From Datisca glomerata (taxonomy: Eukaryota; Streptophyta; Magnoliopsida; Cucurbitales; Datiscaceae): a DNA stretch of 64,000 bases. Where the stretch lies: the NCBI GenBank assembly GCA_003255025.1, contig QANY01008211.1:297743-361742 (forward strand). Direction: 5' to 3'. Positions 46,117-56,500 of the stretch are shown piece by piece; within the stretch, counting starts at the first letter, position 1, and the number at the start of each line of letters is the position of its first letter. The position numbers were made by a program, and so were the translations under genes. The notes below the pieces were generated by a model. The model made no database searches. It saw nothing but the letters and a program-made list of their open reading frames with translations, and was not told where the DNA came from.

Positions 46117-46128
46117 AAATTAATTAAG

Positions 46129-46985
46129 GTTTTGAGTTGATATAAATATAAGGTTGTAGTTATGATTCAGTGGCTATGCTTCGACATATAGTGAGAGGTG
46201 GCTCTACCAAAAAAGAAACACTCCATGGTAAGGAGGCTCTGCCTCAATAGAGATAGGGTAGCCTTATAATGTGATAGATGACTTTATCTCAGAAGAGGAC
46301 ACCCTATGATATTGAAGAGGTTAGTTAGAGGACTTTGCCCATGCTGAAGACGATTCCAAACTAGTGAGTTACATATAACCCGATCGAGAAGTTGTGACCT
46401 TTTCTAAGCTAGCTATGGTCTTCTTTGTGTGTGTGTGTGTGTGTGTGTGTTAAGATTAGATTTGAGTGTAATAGGATTTGGGTCAAGTGGGGTTGACTCG
46501 ATGTTGAGTTAGTAATGATTGTGATATAATGAGAAAAGTCGTGGATGTAGACAAGTTGGCCAAACCACGTTAAAAATATCATTTTGTAATTGTTTTATTG
46601 TCGCTTCTGTTACAACAGTTTCGATATTGATATTGAGTTTATCATTGATCTTTGTAATCATCTATATGTGAAAGTATATTCTATTATTTATAAAAAAATA
46701 AGATTGAATTATACATTGACCGAATGATCAAGTTTAATTGACCGCATGATGTGTCTATATTGATAAGTTCATTTGACCAATTATTTAAATTAGTGATAAA
46801 ACAACATCTTGAGAATGTCTGACACATCAGTTAGTCAAATGCGGCTTATGTCTTGATTGGTCTAAAATTACTAAAAAATAATGAATGAGGTAAGGATAGA
46901 GTTGTGATTTTCCCCCAATAAGATTTGTGTGATTAAACTTAAATAAAATTGACAGACTAATTAGAGTGTGTAAAAAAGTGTTTAT
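46129..46985. other. Intergenic DNA with (GT)n
   Basis: No coding signal. A (GT)12 run lies at 46427-46450. Confidence 0.6.
46427..46450. repeat. (GT)12 microsatellite
   Basis: Uninterrupted GT dinucleotide run. Confidence 0.95.
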
Positions 46986-46989
46986 CTGT

Positions 46990-48160
46990 CTATAATTTAT
47001 AATTTATAATATATTAAAAGTGACAAGACAATGTCGATAATTTTGCCCATCTAAGGTTCCTAACTTTTCATAATTGACCATCAAGATATTAACTCATCAA
47101 TAAATTTTAAGTATTCATTTCTCGTAAAACATTCACGATGATGTTAATTAATTGTTCTTCTGTAAGATATCTTATATTAACCTTACATTATTTTTATATA
47201 CATTTAGACTCAAGAATTTAATTTTAAAAGCCTAATTCAATACTTTGGATTTTGGTTAGAATAGTGAGACTAACTTAAAAAAATATTAATGTATCACTGA
47301 TAGTGAGTTGTGAAAATTATTAGGTTCAAATCACTAAATGAATTCAATGAATGTAGATAATATATTATAGATTGGAGTGTTCACGGTTCGCTTCAATCGA
47401 TTTTTTGACAAAAATTTGAATCGAACCGAAACTTCAGTTCGGCAAGAACCGAACCAAAACTTTCATGACAAAATAAACGAACCTAACTGAATCGTAAGTT
47501 TCAGTTTGGTTCTTCGGTTCGGACTATTAATTTTTAAAAAATTTAAAAACATTTTCAAATAACATTATTGAACAAATAATATAAAATCAAAGTTTTACTT
47601 TTGGTTCGGTTCGGTTCAATATGAAATTATATATAAAAATAGAGGTTTAAAGTTTCGGTTCAATATGAAATTATATATATAAAAAATAGAGGTTTAAAGT
47701 TTCGGTTTAGTTTAATATGAAATTATATATATAAAAAATAGAAGTTTAGAGTTTCGGTTTGGTTCAAAAACCTCTAAAAATTCTGAAGCGAACCGAAACA
47801 TCAGTTCTCTATTTTTTGAACTAAACTGAAACTTAAGTTCTAAAATTTTTCTGAACCAAACCGAACCGAAACTTCAGTTTTCTAATTTTGCCGAGCCGAT
47901 TGTATATAAAGAATTGGCCGATAATTATAGATTAAGAAATGCACCTATCTATAGGGCATATCTTAAATAATAATACATTAAAAGTTACATGAGACTAAAA
48001 ATATTTCATGGATGATTTTATCTAAGCTATTTACTATTTTGATGACACGTATACTTATACGTACATTTAATCAGTTTACTTAATAAAATTTAATATTCTA
48101 TTTAATATAGTAATTATTATTTTTGATGAATTAATAATTAATTAAGACACTTTTTAATCT
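46990..48160. repeat. AT-rich dispersed repeat, copy B (interrupted)
   Basis: It resembles 39085-39780 across its length, except for the 552-bp hAT-like insert at 47372-47923. Shared landmarks include TTATAATATATTAAAAGTGA, GAATTCAATGAATGTAGAT and ACACGTATACTTATAC. The family is unnamed here. Confidence 0.65.
47372..47923. mobile_element. hAT-like GGTTCGGTT element
   Basis: 552 bp, beginning TTGGAGTGTTCACGGTTCG, with repeated AACCGAA/GGTTCGG motifs on both strands and three ~60-bp units (AAATTATATATA, then GAGGTTTAAAGTTTCGGTT). It is flanked by 8-bp duplicates ATTATAGA (47364-47371, 47924-47931). The paralogue near 39500 has the site without the insert. The 8-bp TSD suggests hAT; the right end is not a clean inverted repeat. 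Confidence 0.7.
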
Positions 48161-48702
48161 TACAAGTAAAAAATTATGTGACTCACACGTATTAAGTAAT
48201 TTAAAAATATACATAGAATTTAAAACTAATATTAATGAGATGAATATACTATCTTTGAAAATAATTGTAAGTCTAGATCAAAAGAAAAATAGTGGTAACA
48301 ATAAATACATTAGTTTGTCTATAATATTTTCAAAACTTTTACTATATGCATTTTGCTATTTGAATAATATAGAAAATGATTATTCATCAATATGTCTGAT
48401 TCTATTATATTAAAATGTGATTTATTTTACTTGAAAATATTTCTCTCAATTCATTTATATGATTTTTCATGTGCCGATAACATAAATACTACATAATATT
48501 TTAATGATATATGTTTCTAATTAATAAATTACTGTTGATCTAAAAATGATCTTAAAATTCTTCATAATTCATATGTATAGATATTTACGTTTCTAACTGC
48601 ATAATGTTATCAAATATAGAATATTACAAACTATTTATGAAGAAATTATTATTGAATAGAAATAATAATATGAATTGTTATGAGTATTTTTTCAACTACC
48701 AA
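48161..48702. other. AT-rich intergenic DNA
   Basis: No gene, repeat array or element end was recognised. Confidence 0.5.
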
Positions 48703-49257
48703 TGATGCAATGACACATTAGAAAGCTCCCAACGTCGAGGAAGGAGTAGAACCGACCTCGTCTGGTCAGACTTTATGGAGCTCGGGACGCATAGAACTAA
48801 GCACATGAAATGGCAAGAATAAAGTTCACAAAGAGAGCTCAGATAATCCCGAACACAAGACCATCATTACTTGTCAAAAGTAATGCCTTACAGGTCCAAT
48901 CGCCATAGCATGATGTCAAGATAGATACCGTCTAGTAATATCGAAGGCATTTAATGTGCGCTTTATGCCAATGTCGCCTCCCTTCCGTCCAATCAAGGAC
49001 ATGCATCACTGTCCCGCGAAGCTTCCCCAGCACGCCTCTAAAGCTTATTCAACACGCTTCCCCTTCCAAGGCTTCAGGTATAAATACCCCCTCTACAAAC
49101 GGTACAAGGTATACCTTCTCTCCCCGAAGGAAACCACCCCCGATTCTCTTCGCCTTAGAGTTATTTGTATGCGTTGTAAATGTTCTCGCCCGATAGGACC
49201 CCTATATGGAGAGGCGATTGCATGCCACCTTACCGTTGAAGTTTTCGGCAAAAATAA
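48703..49257 (+). repeat. LTR of truncated gypsy element
   Basis: About 550 bp starting TGATGCAATGACAC, with a TATA-type box in GGTATAAATACCCC near 49078 and ending just before a primer site. It is much more GC-balanced than its flanks. The 5' limit is by inspection only; no second LTR is present. Confidence 0.6.
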
Positions 49258-49277
49258 TTGGCACTGTCCGTGGGAAC
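49258..49277 (+). promoter_or_regulatory. Gypsy primer-binding site
   Basis: TTGGCACTGTCCGTGGGAAC resembles the TTGGCGCCGTCTGTGGGAA leader common in plant gypsy elements, with a few changes. Confidence 0.65.
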
Positions 49278-50260
49278 GATTGTCAAGTCGTTCCTGTTTA
49301 AAGCATTTGAAACTCTTTCTATCTCGCAAAGAGATGATGAGTTTGGCACATTACGTTGATGAAGTATGGGACGAGAGGGAGGACTCACCCTTCCCCCCAG
49401 ATGGAGGAAGGATCTTCTACCGCCATAATAATTATACGATGAATGAGGAAGGGCATGCCGAGTACCGTTCAAACCACGATGGCCTCTTGCGTGGGAATGA
49501 TCCTCCCCCATGACTTAAAGGCTCATTGGCGGGGTCGCCACACAACCACAAAGCAATGGGGAAATGCTATTCTTGATAAAGTAAGGCAACTCCCTAACTT
49601 GGAGGAACTGTCACCCGTCAAAGAAACCGGGACCAAAGAGAAACCAGGCTTCACAAGGCCAAACACTCCCTCTTGTAAGGTTATGGTTGGGGTCATTCCA
49701 GGAGGACAAAGGAGGAGAATAAGGTCACTGGAGAGTGAACTAAGGCAAAGATCCCTGAAGGGCCCTCCCAGGGAAGTATTTGATAGGGGTGTTCAAAACC
49801 AAACCAAATCGACCAAAAATGGTCAGTTCAGAAAATGTTCCATTTTGAATCGAACCGAACCGAAATATTTAATTCATATTCATTTTTTTTATTTTTATAT
49901 ATAGTTTTATATCAAACCGAACCGATACAAAACTTTTATTTTATATTATTTTTTTCAATAATATCATTTAAAATTTATTTTTTAATTAATAATACCGAAC
50001 GAACCGAAACTCATGGTTCGATTATATTATTTTGACCTTCATAGTTCAGTTTGATTTTAGTCTATTAATAAAATCGAATCAAACTGAACTATTCTCACCT
50101 TAATATGTGAGAAGCTGTGAAAGATGGAGGACACCCTCAAGGGCTCTCCATGGTGTACGTACTTTCTCCATTTCTCCGTCAGCTGAGTCATGAGGCCTTT
50201 GCAAGGTCCAAACACAGGAAAGCTGGGCCGACAAATCTATTGGAAAGGCCCGAGTGCTGT
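49278..50260 (+). pseudogene. Gypsy leader and gag fragment
   Basis: Coding-like sequence after the primer site: a frame to 49513 (LAHYVDEVWDEREDSPFPPD...) and another from 49443 to about 49780 (LKAHWRGRHTTTKQWGN..., RIRSLESELRQRSLKGPPRE). A hAT-like insert interrupts it at 49784. It resumes at about 50111-50260 (HPQGLSMVYVLSPFLRQLSHEAF). No CCHC, protease or RT. Placed as gag from its position after a gypsy primer site; the protein itself was not recognised. Confidence 0.5.
49784..50102. mobile_element. Second hAT-like GGTTCGGTT element
   Basis: 319 bp, from TAGGGGTGTTCAAAACC to AACTATTCTCACCTTA; the right end reversed reads TAAGGTGAGAATAGTTCA, a gapped match to the left end. Flanks GTATTTGA (49776-49783) and ATATGTGA (50103-50110) agree at 6 of 8 bases. 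The interior has AACCGAACCGAA motifs as in the element at 47372. Confidence 0.6.
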
Positions 50261-50424
50261 TTACTTTTCTGCTTCCTGCTAGAAGTAGAAGTATCGACGG
50301 CCAAATTCAGCATTCTCAATTTCAGATTGATCATTGAAGGGCTGAAGAAGCCTTCCGTTCGCTTCAAATTCCCATATTATTATTCCCTCCTTCCGCCAAA
50401 ACCAAAACCCTCCTCAGTCCTCAC

Positions 50425-50455
<31 letters not shown>

Positions 50456-50524
50456 CATATGTAATATCCATCACTTCTTAATTTGCAACACTCTTTCTTC
50501 CGTTTCCGATATTTGTTGGGCGTA
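50261..50524 (+). promoter_or_regulatory. NUA promoter/5' UTR region
   Basis: Only about 265 bp separates the gypsy remnant from the NUA start codon. It contains a (TA)11 run (50428-50450) that may act as a TATA region, and CT-rich leader sequence. The core promoter must lie here or within the remnant. Confidence 0.5.
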
Positions 50525-53500
50525 ATGACCCACTTGTTCATTTCCGATGAGGAATTCTCCCGGTGCTCTAACGACGCCGCTTTGTTGGCCGAGAAAGCTG
50601 ATGCCTTCATCCGAGGCTTATACAATGAGCTCGAGACTGTTAAAGCCCAAGCTGATGCTGCTAACATCACTGCCGAACAGACCTGTTCCCTCCTCGAGCA
50701 GAAATATCTCTCTCTTTCAGCAGAATTCTCTAAGCTCGAGTCTCACAATGCTCAGCTTCAATCTTCCCTTGATCACCGGCTTTCCGAGCTTGCCGAAGTT
50801 CAGGCCCAAAAGCACCAACTCAATCTTCTCTCCGTAAGAATACTTTCCGCTGTTCACATCAGTTCGTCTTGTATTTGGATATTTTATGTAGTGGCGGTTC
50901 GCTAACCTGTCATTGTTTTGGTCTCTGTTCGGCGGTTTATAAAGATTGGGAAGGCTGGGGAAATAGAGAGGCTGAAGACTGAGTTGTCAGAAATGCAAAA
51001 GACGAAAAGAGAGCTGGTGCATTTGGTGGAGCACAAGGACTTGGACATCAGTGAAAAGAATGCCACCATTAAGAGCTATCTCGATAGAATTGTGAGCTGC
51101 TGCTACTTTTTTTTCTCTGTATTTTTATTATTTTGCAAAAATTACATGGCAAAATGAAATGTGTGCTTGATATTTTCGTATATCTATGTGAAACTATATA
51201 TTGCTTGATCAATTTGAAGGTCGGCTGCTCTGATACTGCTGCCCAAAGGGAGGCTCGTCTGAGTGAAATTGAGGCAGAGTTGGTGCGATCCCAGGCTGCG
51301 CGTGCACGTCTTTTGCAGGTACACTTGATGCCTTTTATTGTCTCTATTCTTGTTTATGTTCTAGAAACAAGAACTTTCAGCAGATTGCTCACTATTAATC
51401 TGCTGTAGGATAAATGATGAGCTTTTTTTGTTTAAGAGGAGTGCTAACTAAAGTTCTATGATTTTTTGCTCTAATAATTTTAGTTTGTTCCTGTGAAAAA
51501 TTCACACCCAATACTCCTTTTGTTAGCTGATATGTGTGATGGATACTCTGTTTTGACTTTTGGATGTAAACAGGAGAAGGAGCTGATTGACAGGCATAAT
51601 GTTTGGCTTAATGATGAATTAACTGCTAAAGTTGATAGTCTCATCCAGTTGCGAAGGACTCATTTGGATCTTGAAGCAGACATGTCTAATAAGCTTGCAG
51701 AAGTATGTGGTCTTCTACAAAGTTTCATAGAGCTTTCCAAAATGAACTTCGGAATACAGACATATTGTGGTGCTCCTTTTAATTGTTCAGTGAAAATTCT
51801 TTTAGGTACAAAGACGATATGATGAATGCTCTAGCTCATTGCAGTGGAACAAGGAAAGAGTGAGGGAGCTAGAAATGAAGCTAACATCCTTGCAGGAGGT
51901 GTGATACGTTGAACTGGCATATAAATGTGTAATATTTTGTCACTTTGTAGTAGATTACCTAATGACTAGTTGCTGCTTTGTTAAAGGAATTATGTTCATC
52001 CAAAGAAACTGCTACAGCAAATGAAGAACGTCTTTCTGCTGAACTCTCAACTGTAAGTGAAAAATGGTTATGCGTGCTAAGTTTTAATCTAATGCAGCTA
52101 GGTCTACGAAAGATATGATCTTAAAACTGAGCGTGTTGTGGGTGTAGTTGGGGATATAACCCACGAATTATTATATATCTTTCCTTTTAAAACTTGAATC
52201 AATATTTGGTGTTTCATAGAGATCGATGCTCGGTAGTGGGATTAGTGGCTATGTAGGTTGGTAAAAGTTTGCTAGGTTCGAGGTTCCTATGAAAGAGAGA
52301 AAAAATGATGGGGTGAGGAAGGGTCCATTGTTGGCTTTTATGGTGTTGGACTGTTTTCCAACTTCTTCTCCATTTTCTCGTATTTGGTAGTTTGAAATTG
52401 AAGGCTCCTGTTAAGTCACGTGGGCTGTTGGCACCGTTTCAGACATGATGTTCATTTTTCCCTGTCATGTGTGATTTTTGTTTCGTCAAAAAATGTTACT
52501 ATCTGTGATTAGACAAGTACCGATTAAATTCTGTGCTGAATATTTAATGTGCAAGGTGATTCTAGCCTAGGATTTCATAAAAATGGTTCTCTCAAACCAG
52601 CAAAAGCAATGTGAGGAACAGATTTTGGATGTAAACACCTACAGTTAGTAGTGGTGACTTTTTTTTAATCGATGTAGTGGTTGAATGATTAGAAGTATGA
52701 GTGTACCATTATTAAACATTGTTAGGATTGTGGATCGCGATGCTAACAACAATTTAGGTTATTATCAAGTTCGAAATACGTTTCAACCTTTTTTTGATAA
52801 GAAACAAATAACATTTACAATGGAAACGGAGGATGAGAAATCCAACCGATCCCGAACTAACAATTCAGCTGGAACAAACGGCCATCCAGTCAGCATTAAT
52901 AAGAAAAAGGAACATTCTTAAAACATTTAGTGGTAGACACCCAAAGGGAAATAAAAAATGAATGAAGAGATGATCCAAGTCTTTGCTGTTCTTACTGCAC
53001 ATAACACAGAAACTGGGTGACAAGGCCTGAATGGTTGGCGTTTCTGAACCAAATCCTGTGTTCGTACCCTAGCCGAAAGACAAACTCCTCCAAAGTTGGG
53101 AAGTCCTTAGGGAGTACCATGAGATGTCAAATGCCCATTTGTGTTTCAAACAAGAAGAAAAAAGTTGTGTGGTTGAGTTTGAGCTTTGTTATCTAATGGG
53201 TGCTCTGGATCAGGAGAAATGGCAAAAACCACCTGAACATTCAAATACAATTCTGAAATATATGCAAATGTAAGCATGAAAATTTGAACCATCTTTTCTA
53301 GCATTGTCCTTTGGCTTCTGTATTATGGACTAGATTGCTGGTTTTGTTTGATTCAAGATAGGGGAAGCCTCATCCGGTGGAAATGCTATTGGGAATAGAA
53401 TTTGGTTGCTTCAATTAAAAAGAAGAGAGTTGTCTGGTTCAATTTGGATTTCTCTATTTATGTGTGCCTTGGCTCGAGAAAAATGGACTGATTTTTGAAG

Positions 53501-56500
53501 GATTTGCTTCTGAAGATATAGTTTTTATCATTTAGGGAAGAAAGTCGTATTGCTGTCTTCCTCCTGGTTGTCTCACTCAAAACTTTTAAGGATATGCCAT
53601 TGTCTTCATTTGTAGATTGGAAACTTTCATGGTTGTAGTTCAATTTGTACTTTCAGTTTCTGTTTGGTGGATTCCTTATCTACCTAAAACCGTTTTGTGT
53701 CTCTTTCGTTTACGATTAAATATAATAATTTCTCGTTTCCTATAAAAAATCAAATTTTACAAAAAAGCTTTATGGACTTCTAAATATTTGCTCAATTTTA
53801 TGTGGTTCCTATTATTCTGGTAAGGTATGACCCAAAAGACAATAGCAATTGAATGATTATTGCCTTGGAAAATCATATTGTCAAGAACATGAAATCTGAA
53901 ATTGCTGTTTTATAAATTTTTAATCCTCGTAACTTATGGCTTTTAAACTGGTAAAGTTCTAATATTCTTTGACAGAATAAAAAACCTGCTAAAGTTGAAA
54001 TATAAGGTCAAAAGTTTATTAGTCGGAGTGTTTCATAAAGAAAGGCATGAATTGATAATATGCTATTCTGTATGGCTGCCTTAAAGAGAGTATGATAGTA
54101 GTCTATTGATATTTATGCATATACAGATGTTCACTAGCAGAGTTCTTTGTTGACAATGCTGACAATCGAATGTCCTAACAAATTCTCAGGTAAATAAGCT
54201 TGTTGAACTATATAAGGAAAGTTCTGAGGAATGGTCGAGAAAAGCGAATGAGTTGGAAGGCGTCATAAAAGCCTTGGAGGTAGAGTTTTCTTTCTCAAGT
54301 TTTCTTTTTTATTTTTTAGTCTTCTGTGACTACGATTTTGGGTGATATTGTGTCTTTTGTTTCTTGTACTAAAAGCAGATACATTTGAGTCAAGTCGAAA
54401 CTGATTCCAAAGAGAGACTCGAAAAGGAAGAATCTATGAGAAAGAAATTTGAAAAGGTATAGATTGCATTGTAAGTTGTCATTATGGGAATCTGCTCCAT
54501 TCAAATGCTTTCACGTTTACCGTCTTGAATTCTCATCCTTCCATATTAAACCTTTGTAGTTTTATGCTTTCCTTATGTGAATTGAACAAAGTAAACATAA
54601 GAGCTTATGAGGAATATAGTGATGGCTGGCTGCTTGCATAGACTAATTCAGTCTCTTTTTGGTGTTCGGTCAGGATTTCTTATCCTCCGAATCGCCTCCT
54701 GTAATTATTTTCTTCTTAATACTAATCTGTCTCTTATCCAGAAAACAGAGTTTATTAGGAAAATATAATGTGAAGTTCATTGTTGTTTATCTAGAATGCA
54801 CGTCTTGTCTTTTTATTTGAAGTGTTTATGAATCTTAGTTTATTTTATTCATTTTGGATGGAATGCTATTCGTATAGAGTTATTCTGTTTCTACCTGTGA
54901 ACTGAGTGTAAGTTTGGCTAGTTTACATATTGTCTTGTGGTGACCGCTATGGTTCTTGTAATACATTAAATTGGTTTGCTTTACTGTGATGTTCATTTGT
55001 TCTTGGACATGTTGAATATTTAATTTAAACCAAGTGTTTTGACTATTGGTCTCTTCCCCTTCCCCTTTGATTCTTTTGTAATCTTTTTGTATAGCCCGTG
55101 GGGCTTCTTGTTAATATAATCCTTGTCAAGAAATTTAAACCATCATCATCAGTATCTTTTATCATTTTTCTTTTCTTGCATATGCACACTATTTTGGTGT
55201 TGGCTTGATGTTTAATCTCTATGATGGTATTGAGTAAAGTTATTTTGTTTTATGTTATCAACCCCTTTCAACATTGGTAAAAAGGTTTATGCGTGTTTTT
55301 ATTGATTACAGGAGGCTGCAGATCTGAAAATCAAACTGGCAAAGTGTGAAGCTGATCTTGAAACTTGTAGGAAAAAGAATGAGCTAAATCTTCTTCCACC
55401 AAGCAACTTCACTGCAGACACGTAGATCTTTTTCCAACTTATATCTTTGATTCTCTTTCTCTCTCTCTTAGTTAAGAATGTAGTTTTTAATGATGCCGTT
55501 TCTGCATGATTTCTGTGTTTGTATAGTTTTTCATGTTCTCATCAATAAATTGAGTATCCTATGGGAGTTATTTTGAGGTTTTAACCATCGAGAAAAGGTA
55601 ATTATGACCTAGAAATCGGAGATAGATTGAATCTGCTCACTTACATAAGGCAAAGATCTTTGTATTTACCCTTGGGGGATTTTTCGTGGATAAATTTTAT
55701 GGTTTAGTAATAAAAGCAAAGGAAGGTGTTTAGATATATAGATCCAAAGTAAAGCTAATAGATAACCTCTACAGGAAGGATGCTGGTATTTTAAAAGGCT
55801 GGTTTTTTTGGGAAGGTTTGGAGAGAGAGATGGAAGATGGGAAGGTTTGGAGAGAGAGAGAGATGGCAGATGGGAGAGGAAATAGAGACGTAGGATTCAG
55901 AATTTGGAGAGGCTCTCGCCAGAATATTATGAGGGTAATAACACCTTTGTAGAAAAACAATTTCATGGAGGGACAAAATGGAAAAGATTTGACGACGACA
56001 AAGCCTTTGTTCGAAAGACTGAAGCCAACGTGATGAAAGTAGGGGAGAAGAGCTTTCGAATAAAACGAATTAAGAAGGGAGAGATGTACTACATTCTCTT
56101 TTCAGAACAGGTCCATAACAGAAGCTTCAACTTCAATTTAGATCTGGAGACAGCGGGGAAACTGAAAAAGGAGATGGCGAGTTTAATAAGGCCAAAGGAG
56201 GGTAAGTTTGCCTTTAGAAAGATCCAAGGAAATAGCTTTTTTCTTATGGTAGAAAGAGTAGGAAGTGATAGGGGAAGGAAGATTGTGATCACTAAATATC
56301 AGAATGACGGATGGAAAAACAACTTGATTATTTCAGTGATTATTAATGGGAGACCTAGAGGAAAATTCAAAGGTTCTAGAGGCTTGAGACAAGGGGACCC
56401 CATATGTCCTTTTTTATTTACATCAGTGGTCGATGTTTTAAGTAGATTGGTTTCGAGAGGTATAGATAATGATGTTTTAGAGGGTTTTAAAATAGGAAGA

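Noticed and set aside
49093..49511. Minus-strand frames of 78 and 93 codons
   Set aside because: Antisense to the gypsy LTR and gag fragment; no motif, while the plus strand has the primer site and TATA box.
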